The position numbers were made by a program, and so were the translations under genes. A stretch of DNA of 64,000 nt from Caballeronia sordidicola (GTDB lineage Bacteria; Pseudomonadota; Gammaproteobacteria; Burkholderiales; Burkholderiaceae). Under the pieces are notes generated by a model, which worked only from the letters and a program-made list of their open reading frames with translations, made no database searches and had not been told where the DNA came from. Every line of letters starts with the position of its first letter. Within the stretch, counting starts at the first letter, position 1. The stretch is taken from NCBI RefSeq assembly GCF_000729995.1, contig NZ_JNFG01000199.1, positions 248,001-312,000 of the forward strand, in the 5' to 3' direction. Shown here in pieces: positions 44,751-53,237 of the stretch.

Positions 44751-45500
44751 ATGCCTCAAAACTTTCGCATTGGCCAGATCGTTCCAAGCTCGAATACGAC
44801 CATGGAAACCGAGATTCCCGCCATGTTACGTGCCCGTGAAACAATCCGCCCCGAGCGGTTCACTTTCCATTCGAGTCGGATGAGAATGCACAAGGTCACA
44901 AAGGAGGAGTTGGTAGCCATGAACAAGGAAGGCTTGCGCTGCGCGGCGGAACTCGCCGACGCTCGAGTTGATGTCATGAGCACGGCGTGCCTGGTTGCAA
45001 TCATGGCGATGGGGCCCGGATATCATCGGGAAACTGAACGTGAACTGTTGGAGGTTGCGCGTGCCAATCATTGCATGGCGCCAGTCATGACGTCCGCGGG
45101 AGCTTTGGTCGAAGGACTGAAGATCCTGGGCGCTCGCCGGATTTCGCTTATGGCGCCGTACATGCGGCCCTTGACCGATCTCGTTGTCGCTTATATCGAG
45201 AACGAAGGGATTGAGGTAATCGATTCCATCTGCTTTGAGATTCCCGACAACCTTGAAGTCGGTCTGCGCGACCCGATGCAACTGGTCCACGACGTCCGGG
45301 GCCTGAACACGGAAGGCGCCGACGTAGTGGTGGCGTCCGCATGCGTCCAAATGCCTTCATTACCGGCAATTCAGCGCATCGAAGACATGCTGGGAATCCG
45401 CACCGTCTCGACTGCGGTATGCACCGTCCGGGGCATGCTGGATCGGCTCAAGCTCGAGCCGATCGTCCCCGGCGCGGGAGCGTTGCTTTCCGGCGCGTGA
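44751..45500 (+). CDS. maiA: Maleate cis-trans isomerase / Asp-Glu racemase superfamily
   Basis: The 249-aa enzyme has VPSSNTTMETEIPAML near residue 11. The first catalytic Cys is in VDVMSTACLVAIMAMG (Cys80) and the second in DVVVASACVQMPSL (Cys198), the two-cysteine arrangement of maleate isomerase in the racemase superfamily. A maleate isomerase converts maleate to fumarate, for example in nicotinate degradation, and arylmalonate decarboxylases share the fold but keep one Cys. GGAG six bases upstream selects the ATG at 44751. No nicotinate genes adjoin. Confidence 0.83.
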   Translation: MPQNFRIGQIVPSSNTTMETEIPAMLRARETIRPERFTFHSSRMRMHKVTKEELVAMNKEGLRCAAELADARVDVMSTACLVAIMAMGPGYHRETERELLEVARANHCMAPVMTSAGALVEGLKILGARRISLMAPYMRPLTDLVVAYIENEGIEVIDSICFEIPDNLEVGLRDPMQLVHDVRGLNTEGADVVVASACVQMPSLPAIQRIEDMLGIRTVSTAVCTVRGMLDRLKLEPIVPGAGALLSGA

Positions 45501-45688
45501 TCAGTAACGCAGTCAGCGCTCACGGAGTTGCGCGTTGGACATGTCGACAAGGCGGCGTCTTGCGATCCATCCTGTCCAACGAGGACCGCGTCGGGCGGCG
45601 ACAATGATCAGGTCCGGTCGGCGACACCGGATCCTGAACTACGCAATTGGGATATGCCCTGCGATCGAGCGATCGTTAGCACTTTTTT

Positions 45689-47113
45689 CTATCGCGCAGA
45701 GCCATTTGAGGCGCGCTTGCCAGAGCGCTTGTCTAAAAACGAATTCGTGTCGAGGAAAGCAAAGAAAGTATTTGCTGCATATCCGCCAATAAACGCGATT
45801 GCGAGCGGTGACGCAGAGACAACACTGTCGTGCCAGAAGTTATCGAACAGTCCGATCACCGTGCCAACGATTACCGCAACCACAAGCCGCACACGATTGA
45901 CGAATCTTCCGTGGGTCGGATGGAAAGTCTTACTGACGCTTTGCTCGGACAGGTCCCTCAGGATGAACGCCAACGAGCCCAGCACCGCGTACAACACCGG
46001 CAGGACGTAAGTTGTTATAGCTGCCCACAGGATGTCACTGGTGCGCCCCGCGTCTTGCGCCATCGCGCGGATATCCTGATACACGGCGAGCTTTTGCAGG
46101 CCGTCATCGATTGCATGCTCCGGTTTCATTTTCTCGTCGTTCATGCTCACGTCTTGCTTCTTCAACCGGTTCGGGTTGGTGAGAATGGGCAGGCTCAATT
46201 CGAGATTCTCTCGCAGTGTGGTTTGGTCGAGCATCCAGGGCGACGCATACACATTCCGGAAGTGTGCAAGATTCAACCAACTCAGCCATCTGGTTTGCGC
46301 ATAGAGTGACCGGTTGTTTCGCGCAAAATCCTGAAGTGCCGCCTTGATCAACAGAGCGGACGGCGTGTCGGCCAATTTATCGTCGGCATCCATGCCCGGT
46401 TCAGTTACGCCATTCGTAAGCGAAGCCTCGGACACAGAACAGGTCGTCGCGCCGACGTTCATGGCCGTCGCCCCGTCAGCGTCTGAAGGTTCCATGCAGA
46501 CGGGGATTCGTTTAAAACCGGCGTCCTTTGCGGTCTTGCCGACACGTGCAGCCGACGCGGAAGAAGCAGACGAAGGCGGAGCAGACGAAGAGGACGCTGC
46601 TATAAGCTCCTGCTTCTTGTTGATGATCTTATCGCGATGATCTTCAAGCTCGTTGTAGAGCGATACGGCCATTATGTCGTTTGCTTCGATTAGCGCTTTA
46701 CTACTGCTCGTCAGCTTCGCACTCGCAAAGACCACCATCGACAGCGGCAAGAGGATGGCGGCAATCACGAGCGTCGCCTTGAAGTAAAAGCGCGTGGATC
46801 TTCGCGCGCAATGCAATGCCCCGGGGGCAAGCGTCTCCGTGGTAACCGGCTTGATCGCCTCGGCCAGCTTACTCTTCGTCGTGTACAGATCTGACTCTAC
46901 GTCGCCGGTCCACTTTCCGCGCGCGAACGCTTGTCCAGCTGCCGCCACATTTTGGGAATCTTGCTTGGAAATGCGGATACCCTTGTCTGTCGCGTAAGTC
47001 AGCATTCTGATGCAGTCCTCGAGCAAAGCGGCTACGTAATTGCCGGAGTAGTTCCAGGACTCCTCTGGCCGCCCTCCCGGTTCTTGATTACCACTATGAT
47101 TTTTCATTGTCAT
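45689..47113 (-). CDS. Uncharacterised four-helix membrane protein
   Basis: The 474-aa protein has a cytoplasmic N-terminal domain (about 1-100) with a LYTTKSKLAEAIKPVTTETL segment. TM1 is at 109-131 (FKATLVIAAILLPLSMVVFA). A long extracytoplasmic segment 132-360 contains a Ser/Ala-rich stretch (172-190) and three Cys. A C-terminal membrane module has TM2 at 361-385 (TTYVLPVLYAVLGSLAFILR), TM3 at 408-423 and TM4 at 433-454. I recall both the N-terminal K-P-V-T segment and the Y-x-L-P-x-L-Y-x-x-L-G module from unnamed membrane proteins, but know no function. GGAGG before the first ATG supports the start. It faces the phosphoesterase and lipase genes across an 832-bp gap. Confidence 0.75.
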   Translation of the reverse strand: MTMKNHSGNQEPGGRPEESWNYSGNYVAALLEDCIRMLTYATDKGIRISKQDSQNVAAAGQAFARGKWTGDVESDLYTTKSKLAEAIKPVTTETLAPGALHCARRSTRFYFKATLVIAAILLPLSMVVFASAKLTSSSKALIEANDIMAVSLYNELEDHRDKIINKKQELIAASSSSAPPSSASSASAARVGKTAKDAGFKRIPVCMEPSDADGATAMNVGATTCSVSEASLTNGVTEPGMDADDKLADTPSALLIKAALQDFARNNRSLYAQTRWLSWLNLAHFRNVYASPWMLDQTTLRENLELSLPILTNPNRLKKQDVSMNDEKMKPEHAIDDGLQKLAVYQDIRAMAQDAGRTSDILWAAITTYVLPVLYAVLGSLAFILRDLSEQSVSKTFHPTHGRFVNRVRLVVAVIVGTVIGLFDNFWHDSVVSASPLAIAFIGGYAANTFFAFLDTNSFLDKRSGKRASNGSAR

Positions 47114-47485
47114 TTACCTCCGCTACAGTCCATCCCGCTTAGTCCTCGCGAGAAATGTACATACCTGATGCAACGCGACTCAAAACCGCCTTCGAATTGC
47201 GCTTCGCGTTTCAAAATTTCCAGCATCGTCCTCGCGCCGCCTGTTTTCATACGAAGCGTATGGCGCATGGACCCTCGGCGTTAGGACTATCTTGCCAAAC
47301 GATAGGACTTTCTTGCGCGGTAGGTATTAGCAGGCCTTCCTTGCACGCAATCAACCATGCGCCGGCTGCCGCCCGGATCAAATGAAGCATTCGCTGCGGC
47401 GCCCTGCCCTGGACCCACGTTTTTTATTTGCTGCAAGGCTTCCGCACACTGAACTGAGCTTATCGACAGGCCGGATCGGCGGATC

Positions 47486-47611
47486 ATGCCACGGCAGATC
47501 TGGGGCGGGATACGAGATTGGATCGAGCCTTACATTCTCGCGATGACGACCTTGCTGATCGTGTTCGCCGCCTTGCCTTTCGCCCGCATCACTGCTTATC
47601 CCTTCCTATGA
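47486..47611 (+). CDS. Possible 41-aa single-pass membrane peptide
   Basis: Within the long gap 47114-47945, an ATG at 47486 opens MPRQIWGGIRDWIEPYILAM followed by a hydrophobic stretch TTLLIVFAALPFARITAY and a TGA at 47609-47611. The amphipathic start plus one helix resembles small membrane proteins, and GGATCGGCGGATC upstream is only a weak ribosome site. It might be chance. The rest of the gap shows no supported gene. Its right part is AT-richer than its surroundings, consistent with promoters. Confidence 0.3.
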   Translation: MPRQIWGGIRDWIEPYILAMTTLLIVFAALPFARITAYPFL

Positions 47612-47945
47612 GGGGTTGTGTATTAAATAAAAACGCACAAAATCGGGCCTAAGCAATCAAGTTGTACGCGAAACTTTTTTGCTTACATTAAGTTCAATTA
47701 AGAACGGCTACTTCCCTGTTCACTGCCAGGCCTCTGCATGAGGCGCCACGCATCGCCGCCGTAAGTAAAAGATTCCAAGAGGATATGTTGGTTAGGATAG
47801 CCATCTTCTAATACGATCATGTCCTGACACGGTTCGCCAGCCTATGCTTTCGAACTGGCAACGCCGTTGTGTTAGTGGTGATTTCGAAAAATCCCGGTCG
47901 TTATCTTTTAGGTGTAACGACGCCATCAACGACTTGGAGCCAAAC

Positions 47946-49166
47946 ATGTCCCTACCGTCAATGCAGCAACGCCTGCAAAACGCCCTTGCAGCGATTGGGA
48001 CCGACGACGACCCCAAAGTCCAGGCGCTCCACCAGCTTTTCGATCAGGCGCAAAGTCAAACCGTCGATTTGCTTAGCGGTCGGACGACCTCTTCTCCGCA
48101 ACATCACATCCTTGCAAACATACGAAGCCTTCTGACAAACGCCACTTTATTACCCAATCAAAATGGCGCACTTGTTGCGAGCAGCGTAACGAGCGAAGGC
48201 GATCTGGTGGGAACACTTAAATATGAGTCGCTGGATGTTGAATGGACCGAGGCGGCGATATGCTGGCTCGAGCATTTCCCCCCCGCGCAAAAGGCGCCCT
48301 TCCTGACAAATCCACCGCCGGTCATGGCAATTGGCAGTGCTGTGACTATCGCCATTGCGGGTGACTGGGGAACCGGGGTTGATTACAGGACGGACGGGCA
48401 ACCGAGCGGTGCCGGGAAAGTGAAGGACGAGATCAACAACCTCCGCCCTGACTACACTGTTCACCTGGGTGATGTGTATTACGCCGGCACGCAGGGCGAA
48501 GAACAACAGAATTTTCTTGGCTTATGGCCTGCAGGTGGACAAGCAAGTTTTGCACTTAACGCTAATCACGAGATGTATTCGGGCGCGCAGGGCTATTTCG
48601 GCAAGACGCTCGCAGACCCGCAGTTCAGTGCCCAGAAGTCGAACAGCTACTTCGCGTTGCAAAACCAGGATTGGCTTGTGATTGGACTCGATACAGCCTA
48701 TCACGCCGATGAGATCAACCTCTATCAGAACGGCAAGCTCGATCCGGACCAATGCGCTTATGTGACCAGCCTTCTCAACAACGCAGTCAACCAAAAAATC
48801 ATTCTGCTGACTCATCACAACGGCCTGTCTACGGACGGTGCTACAACCCTCCTGTGGGAACAAATCGCCCCTCTCTTTGCTGGCCGCGAAGTGTGGTGGT
48901 ACTGGGGCCACCTGCACGCCGGCGTTGCCTATGCGGACCAAGGCACGATCCATCCCCGTTGTTGCGGTCATGGCGCGGTTCCTGCCGGCGCACCCTCAGG
49001 ACTGAACCCGAATCCAGCCGTTCTTTGGTACGAGAACAATTTAGCGGGCGATCTGACTTATACGGGCCGTGTCAACAACGGCTTTGTACTGTTGTCCTTG
49101 AATGAAAGCGATTTAACGGAAGCGTTTGTAAACGAAGACGGCATGACCGTGTACCCGAAGCCCTGA
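47946..49166 (+). CDS. Cytoplasmic-type calcineurin-like metallophosphoesterase
   Basis: The 406-aa protein starts at an ATG preceded by GGAG at six bases. A helical N-terminal part (1-125) precedes the phosphoesterase core: IAIAGDWGTG at 136-144, TVHLGDVYYAG at 171-181, the Asn-His of ALNANHEMYS at 204-212, LLTHHNG at 288-294 and YWGHLHAG at 319-326. These are the five metal-ligand blocks of the family. There is no signal peptide. Substrates of such enzymes range from nucleotides to phosphoproteins. It sits 51 bp upstream of a lipase gene on the same strand, so phospholipid head-group or lysophospholipid turnover is one possible shared role (inference). Confidence 0.85.
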   Translation: MSLPSMQQRLQNALAAIGTDDDPKVQALHQLFDQAQSQTVDLLSGRTTSSPQHHILANIRSLLTNATLLPNQNGALVASSVTSEGDLVGTLKYESLDVEWTEAAICWLEHFPPAQKAPFLTNPPPVMAIGSAVTIAIAGDWGTGVDYRTDGQPSGAGKVKDEINNLRPDYTVHLGDVYYAGTQGEEQQNFLGLWPAGGQASFALNANHEMYSGAQGYFGKTLADPQFSAQKSNSYFALQNQDWLVIGLDTAYHADEINLYQNGKLDPDQCAYVTSLLNNAVNQKIILLTHHNGLSTDGATTLLWEQIAPLFAGREVWWYWGHLHAGVAYADQGTIHPRCCGHGAVPAGAPSGLNPNPAVLWYENNLAGDLTYTGRVNNGFVLLSLNESDLTEAFVNEDGMTVYPKP

Positions 49167-49217
49167 GCATTCAATCGTACTGCGTAGAACCACTCGTTAT
49201 GACAACAGGAGCGACGC

Positions 49218-50072
49218 ATGCCAGACATTCCCTATGATGCAAGCCGCGACGCGCTCTATAGTCCGCAACTGCGGCCGACCGTTTTCACGACGGATGCACA
49301 CTATGAGCTCCCGGCTCTTTGCGCCGAACTTTCGCGGCTCGCGTATATCCATTTTGAAGACGGCGGCGCGGAGCAGGCGAGTCTGGAGGCCGCGCTCGCC
49401 CTGGTGGGTTTCAATGGCTTTGTGTCTTTCATCGATACGCCTACAGGCACGCAGGGCTATGGCGCCTGGAGATCCGCCGATAATCTTGCGCTGCTCGCCT
49501 TCCGCGGTACCGAGCCGAACTCGCTCACCGACCTTGGCACTGATCTGAACGTCAGCATGACTGCCTGGCCGCTGAGCAGCGGGCACGCACACGCGGGATT
49601 TGCGCGCGCGGCGCTAAGCGTGTTCGAACCGGTCAAGCAATGGTTATCGACTAACTCGGCTGCACGCAAGCAGCTCGTATTGACAGGTCACAGTCTCGGC
49701 GCCGCAATCGCCACGCTCCTTGCCAGCGCTGTAACGCCGGACAAACTGATCACGATCGGATCGCCTCGTATCGGCGACTCGGCATTCGCTGAAACGCTCG
49801 ACGGAATCGATATCACCCGCTTCGTCGATTGCTGCGATGTAGTCACGGAACTGCCGCCGGAACTGGGCGGTTATGTTCATGTGGGGCTATCGACCTACAT
49901 AGACCGAAGTGGCGCTTTGCAGCCTCAGGCGGACGCTGAGTTCATTCTCTCGGACCAACTGGCCGCGAGGGCCGACTTTGTGCGCGAATATGCGTGGAAA
50001 ACGGGAAATAATGTGGTTCGCGACCTCGCGGATCATGCACCGATCAACTATGTGAGGAGTTTGGTTGGGTAA
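49218..50072 (+). CDS. Class 3 (Rhizopus-type) lipase family protein
   Basis: The 284-aa protein has the lipase oxyanion strand LALLAFRGTEPNSLTDLGTD at 90-109 and the nucleophile elbow VLTGHSLGAAIATLLAS at 154-170 with Ser159. The likely Asp is in RFVDCCDVVTELP (Asp207) and His in LADHAPINY near the end (His273). There is no signal peptide, so it would act inside the cell or be exported by a non-Sec route such as type VI secretion. AGGAG upstream supports the ATG. It is co-directional with the phosphoesterase gene. Confidence 0.85.
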   Translation: MPDIPYDASRDALYSPQLRPTVFTTDAHYELPALCAELSRLAYIHFEDGGAEQASLEAALALVGFNGFVSFIDTPTGTQGYGAWRSADNLALLAFRGTEPNSLTDLGTDLNVSMTAWPLSSGHAHAGFARAALSVFEPVKQWLSTNSAARKQLVLTGHSLGAAIATLLASAVTPDKLITIGSPRIGDSAFAETLDGIDITRFVDCCDVVTELPPELGGYVHVGLSTYIDRSGALQPQADAEFILSDQLAARADFVREYAWKTGNNVVRDLADHAPINYVRSLVG

Positions 50073-50129
50073 TGAACTGGCAGCGGAGTTGGCAGCAGAG
50101 TTGGCAACGACTGTGGCGCGATGACAAAA

Positions 50130-50246
50130 GGCAGCCGCCCAACGCCCGACCATCTGTGCCCGGAATTGCGCCGCGTACGGGGTGCGATGTCTCTGCATGA
50201 TGGACACCTCCTGTTCCAAAGAATAGGTGTCCACGAGACCGGGTCA
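50130..50246 (-). mobile_element. IS3-family left-end relic
   Basis: On the minus strand TGACCCGGTCTCGTGGACAC (ending at 50227 from 50246) resembles the terminal repeat of IS3-family elements. After AGGAGGTGTCCATC, a start codon at 50198 opens MQRHRTPYAAQFRAQMV, the start of an IS3 OrfA. Similarity ends within about 20 codons, so the rest was deleted. The surrounding 50073-50355 has no other supported gene. Direct repeats of GAGTTGGCAGC-like sequence lie at 50083-50105. Confidence 0.5.
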
Positions 50247-50355
50247 GCTCCAGCCGAAGCCGACCTGCCGAGAGCAGTCGCTCGAGGTCGAACTGGACCG
50301 TACCCTGCTGAGAAAACATGCGGCCGGTCCCGATCTCACTGCTCGTGCACGGGCG

Positions 50356-51507
50356 TCATGCCGCTTGGACGGCCGCTCCCACCTGCTGGTACACCGCCGC
50401 CTCGAAGCCAATGAGTGTCTCGATGACAGGCATGTCGAAGAAGGGCAGCAGTTGTGTCATCAGCACGCCGCCTACACCCCTGGAGCGGTCGATCCAATAG
50501 TATGAATTGAAGACGCCGGCCCAATCGGCGGTGCCGTTGCTGCGCATACCCGGCACGTCGTCGAGCGTGAGATGGAAACCCAGACCCCAGCCCTGTGGCA
50601 CCGGCATTGCGGGCACGTCGTTTGTGAGTTCGGGCATCGCAGACTTCATCAGCTCGGGGAGCCTGATCGGCCCGAGGTAGTTCTGCAGCGCCAACTGCAC
50701 GGTCGCCGGTTTCAGGATGCCCGCACCGTCGTTGAGCCATGCCTGCACGAAGCGGCCGTAGTCCTGCACGGTCCCGTAAGACCCGTGGCCGGCTGCGTCC
50801 CATTCGGAGGTTGGCGGCAGGTCGAGCGATGAAGGCGCGAGCGTGCCGTCGGTCTGGCGCTGCATCACGCGCAACAGCCGGCCGCGCTGCTCGGCGCTGG
50901 GTGCGAATGTCGTATCGTTCATTCCCAGCGGCTCGTACACATGTTGCTTGAGGTAGCTGCCCAAGCCCTGTCCCGACAGCTTCTCGACAATGAGCCCCAG
51001 CCAGTCGGTGTTGGTGCCGTACTCCCAGGCAGTGCCGGGATCATTGACGAGTGGCACTGAGAGACTGCGTTTCAATCCCGTGAGAGGGTGAGGCTCGCCC
51101 GTCAGGTCGTGGTAGCGCAGCAACTTTTCGTTGAGGAAGAAGTAGCTGAGGCCGGCCGTGTGAGTCATCAGTTGGCGCACGGTAGCGTGGCTGGCAGGAG
51201 GGCGCAAGCGCGGCTTGTCGCCGTCGAAGCCGTCCAGCACTTGCAACTGACCGAACTCCGGCAAGATCGATTCGACTGCAGCATCAAGGCTCAGAAGCCC
51301 CTTCTCCACGAACTGCAATGCCGCCGTAGTGGCAACGGCCTTCGTCATCGAGGCATTGCGGAACATCGCATGTTGGCCGGCTTCGCCGGCCGCGTGATGG
51401 AACAGGGGGCCGCTGCGGTCAACTACCACCGCAGCAATGCCGTGAACAGCGCCCTTCGAAACAGCATCGTCCAACAGCGCCTTGATGGCCGAACCGTCAA
51501 AAGTCAT
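50356..51507 (-). CDS. Serine hydrolase, class C beta-lactamase/EstB-like
   Basis: The 383-aa protein has the S-x-x-K motif in FRNASMTKAVATTAALQ (Ser53, Lys56) and the Y-x-N motif in WEYGTNTDWLGLIVEKLSG near 163. C-terminal SYYWIDRSRGVGGVLMTQLL occupies the place of the KTG strand. It has no signal peptide. Cytoplasmic members of this family are usually esterases or lipases (EstB, LovD type) and not beta-lactamases. It stands alone between IS relics. The ATG follows GCAGGAGACAACC. Confidence 0.87.
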   Translation of the reverse strand: MTFDGSAIKALLDDAVSKGAVHGIAAVVVDRSGPLFHHAAGEAGQHAMFRNASMTKAVATTAALQFVEKGLLSLDAAVESILPEFGQLQVLDGFDGDKPRLRPPASHATVRQLMTHTAGLSYFFLNEKLLRYHDLTGEPHPLTGLKRSLSVPLVNDPGTAWEYGTNTDWLGLIVEKLSGQGLGSYLKQHVYEPLGMNDTTFAPSAEQRGRLLRVMQRQTDGTLAPSSLDLPPTSEWDAAGHGSYGTVQDYGRFVQAWLNDGAGILKPATVQLALQNYLGPIRLPELMKSAMPELTNDVPAMPVPQGWGLGFHLTLDDVPGMRSNGTADWAGVFNSYYWIDRSRGVGGVLMTQLLPFFDMPVIETLIGFEAAVYQQVGAAVQAA

Positions 51508-51700
51508 GGTTGTCTCCTGCGTTCATGGGTGGGAACCCGTAGGCGGAATCGCCCCTTGTACGGGTCGTGCCATTTTGCACCAACGAGCCGATGCATGGGC
51601 TCCAGAGCGCGGCGTTGACTTACACCGCGGCACTCCGCGCGAGTGGGCCGCCGTGAAGGATTTATTGCATTTATCTGGCTCTGTTGAAAACGGAGTGGGT

Positions 51701-51753
51701 AACGGGGCTCACGGGGCTCACGGGGCTCACGGGGCTCAACGGGGCTCAACGGG
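51701..51753. repeat. Tandem repeat of 9-10 bp (ACGGGGCTC)
   Basis: Four or more direct copies of ACGGGGCTC follow each other, the later ones with an extra A (AACGGGGCTC). They end inside the 3' end of the ISL3 transposase relic. GGCTCTGTTGAAAA just outside at 51677-51690 resembles an ISL3 terminal repeat, so the array has grown within the element end. Confidence 0.75.
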
Positions 51754-52370
51754 CATGCTCGTTAAAGCGTGTAAAGTCGAGCTTTCCGGCGATGAGGAAC
51801 AGGACGGTGCGCATGGTTTTGAAGCGAGCGTATCCTCGTGCTTTGCGTTTGGCGGCCTGAAACAAGCCGTTGATGGCCTCGATAAAACCGTTGGTCTGAC
51901 GCGTCTGAGTCCAGGCAACGATGCCGTCGAAATGTCGACGAATCAATCTCACCACGTCCTTCATCGGTTCGACCTTTGAGCGCATGACGTTGGTGCACCA
52001 CTGCTGCAACATCTCGGACACGACATTGATTTGCTTGCGTTCGAGAATGTCGCGCAGTTGCTCACGGTGCAGCCATGCGCGGGCAGTACGCTTGGTGGTG
52101 TACTGACTGACGAGCGCCTCGAGGTCGGTAAGTTGGGCGAGATTAAGTTTGTTCGCGTCTTTGAGCAGCGTCCAACGCATGCCCTTAAGTTGCGGGTCGA
52201 GCTTCTGTTGCTGCCGACGCACTGTGTCGAGCGCTTTGGACGCGTGAGCGACGACGTGAAACTTGTCGAAGCTCACGCGAGCGTCGGGCAGATGTTCATT
52301 GACGCCCTTGATGAAAGCCGGCGACATGTCGATGCTGACCGAGCTGATTTGTTCGGGCTTGCCAGCGTGT
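51746..52370 (-). pseudogene. ISL3-family transposase, N-terminal part lost
   Basis: An open frame entered at about 52370 reads GKPEQISSVSIDMSPAFIKG, then VSFDKFHVVAHASKALDTVR near 21-40 of the ATG-initiated part and QTNGFIEAINGLFQAAKRKA with the catalytic Glu near its end. The final residues encode FNEHAR. The zinc-finger N-terminal half and first catalytic Asp region are absent. The break lies 24 bp past the 3' end of the vanR gene, marking an insertion or deletion boundary at the edge of the vanillate genes. Confidence 0.82.
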
Positions 52371-52393
52371 TAATCGTGGAAGAGATATTCAAG

Positions 52394-53167
52394 TTAGCGC
52401 GCCCACTGCCGGATCAGATTGCCTCCGAACAGGTGCGATAGCGCCTGCTGGTTCTTCAGCGCATTCTGCAGATTGCGGTGTGCGATCCGGGCATGCTCAC
52501 GCATCAGCGCTTCGGCGCGCGCTCCCTCACGGCATTCGATTGCTTCGAGCACCGCACGATGTTGGGCCTGGGCCACGATCAGGACGTTGTGTGCATCGGG
52601 CGCCACCGCCTGCACCTTGACAAAGCCGCTCGGCGACGCAAACGGCAGGGCCATTGCTTTGGACAATTGCTTCTCTACAACGCTGCTGCCGCAAGCCGAA
52701 GCCAGCAGGCGATGAAAGCGCTCATTGAGTTCGACGTATTGCGAGAACTTCTGCTCCGACAGGTCTGCGTCTTCGAGGACGTCATCGATCCGTGCCACAC
52801 AGTCATGCAGCAACGACATCAAGGATGCATCGACCCCGCGCTCGGCCGCAAGCCGCGCGGCCAGTCCTTCAAGCGTGCCCCGCAACTCGATAGCGTCATG
52901 GATTTCGGCTGCCGTAAACGAACGCACCGCATAGCCGCCCGACGGCAACGGATCAAGCAGGCCTTCGTCCTGCAAGCGCATCAGCGCCGCCCGCACAGGC
53001 GTGCGGGACACGCCCAGTCTGTCGACCACCCACAATTCGGTGATGCGCGACCCCGGCGTCAGTTCGCCCGCCAGAATCAGGTCACGCAAACCCAACTGCG
53101 CCTTAACCGTCTGCGATGCGGAACCCGATGCGCCTGCATCGAGTTGTGTCTGATCGTTTTGCTCCAT
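52394..53167 (-). CDS. vanR: GntR/FadR-family regulator of vanillate genes (VanR-like)
   Basis: The 257-aa protein has a winged helix at about 20-85 (LRDLILAGELTPGSRITELW, DRLGVSRTPVRAALMRLQDE). An FCD effector domain follows with HDAIELRGTLEGLAARLAAE near 105 and later metal-type His residues (HRLLASA, HNVLIVAQAQHRAVLEA, HARIAH). The ATG at 53167 is chosen as the longer frame starts with non-family sequence. It lies 70 bp after vanB on the same strand. VanR homologues repress vanAB and are released by vanillate, and TGTATACA palindromes upstream of vanA fit this family. Confidence 0.87.
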   Translation of the reverse strand: MEQNDQTQLDAGASGSASQTVKAQLGLRDLILAGELTPGSRITELWVVDRLGVSRTPVRAALMRLQDEGLLDPLPSGGYAVRSFTAAEIHDAIELRGTLEGLAARLAAERGVDASLMSLLHDCVARIDDVLEDADLSEQKFSQYVELNERFHRLLASACGSSVVEKQLSKAMALPFASPSGFVKVQAVAPDAHNVLIVAQAQHRAVLEAIECREGARAEALMREHARIAHRNLQNALKNQQALSHLFGGNLIRQWAR

Positions 53168-53237
53168 GCGCTTGACTCCGTTGGTCGCACTCCAGGGATA
53201 ATCTCGGCCGTTGCAGCGTCCTCGCGGCGCCCTGCCC

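Noticed and set aside
47641..47945. Riboswitch upstream of the phosphoesterase gene
   Set aside because: The region is AT-richer than average but no known aptamer core was recognised. Promoter DNA is a sufficient explanation.
47946..50072. Named phage-defence system
   Set aside because: Phosphoesterase and lipase are present, but no known defence signature (reverse transcriptase, TIR, cyclase, helicase) is nearby. It is kept only as an unexplained grouping.
50356..51507. Antibiotic-resistance beta-lactamase
   Set aside because: No signal peptide and no typical K-T-G strand. The S-x-x-K/Y-x-N pattern is shared by cytoplasmic esterases, which fits better.
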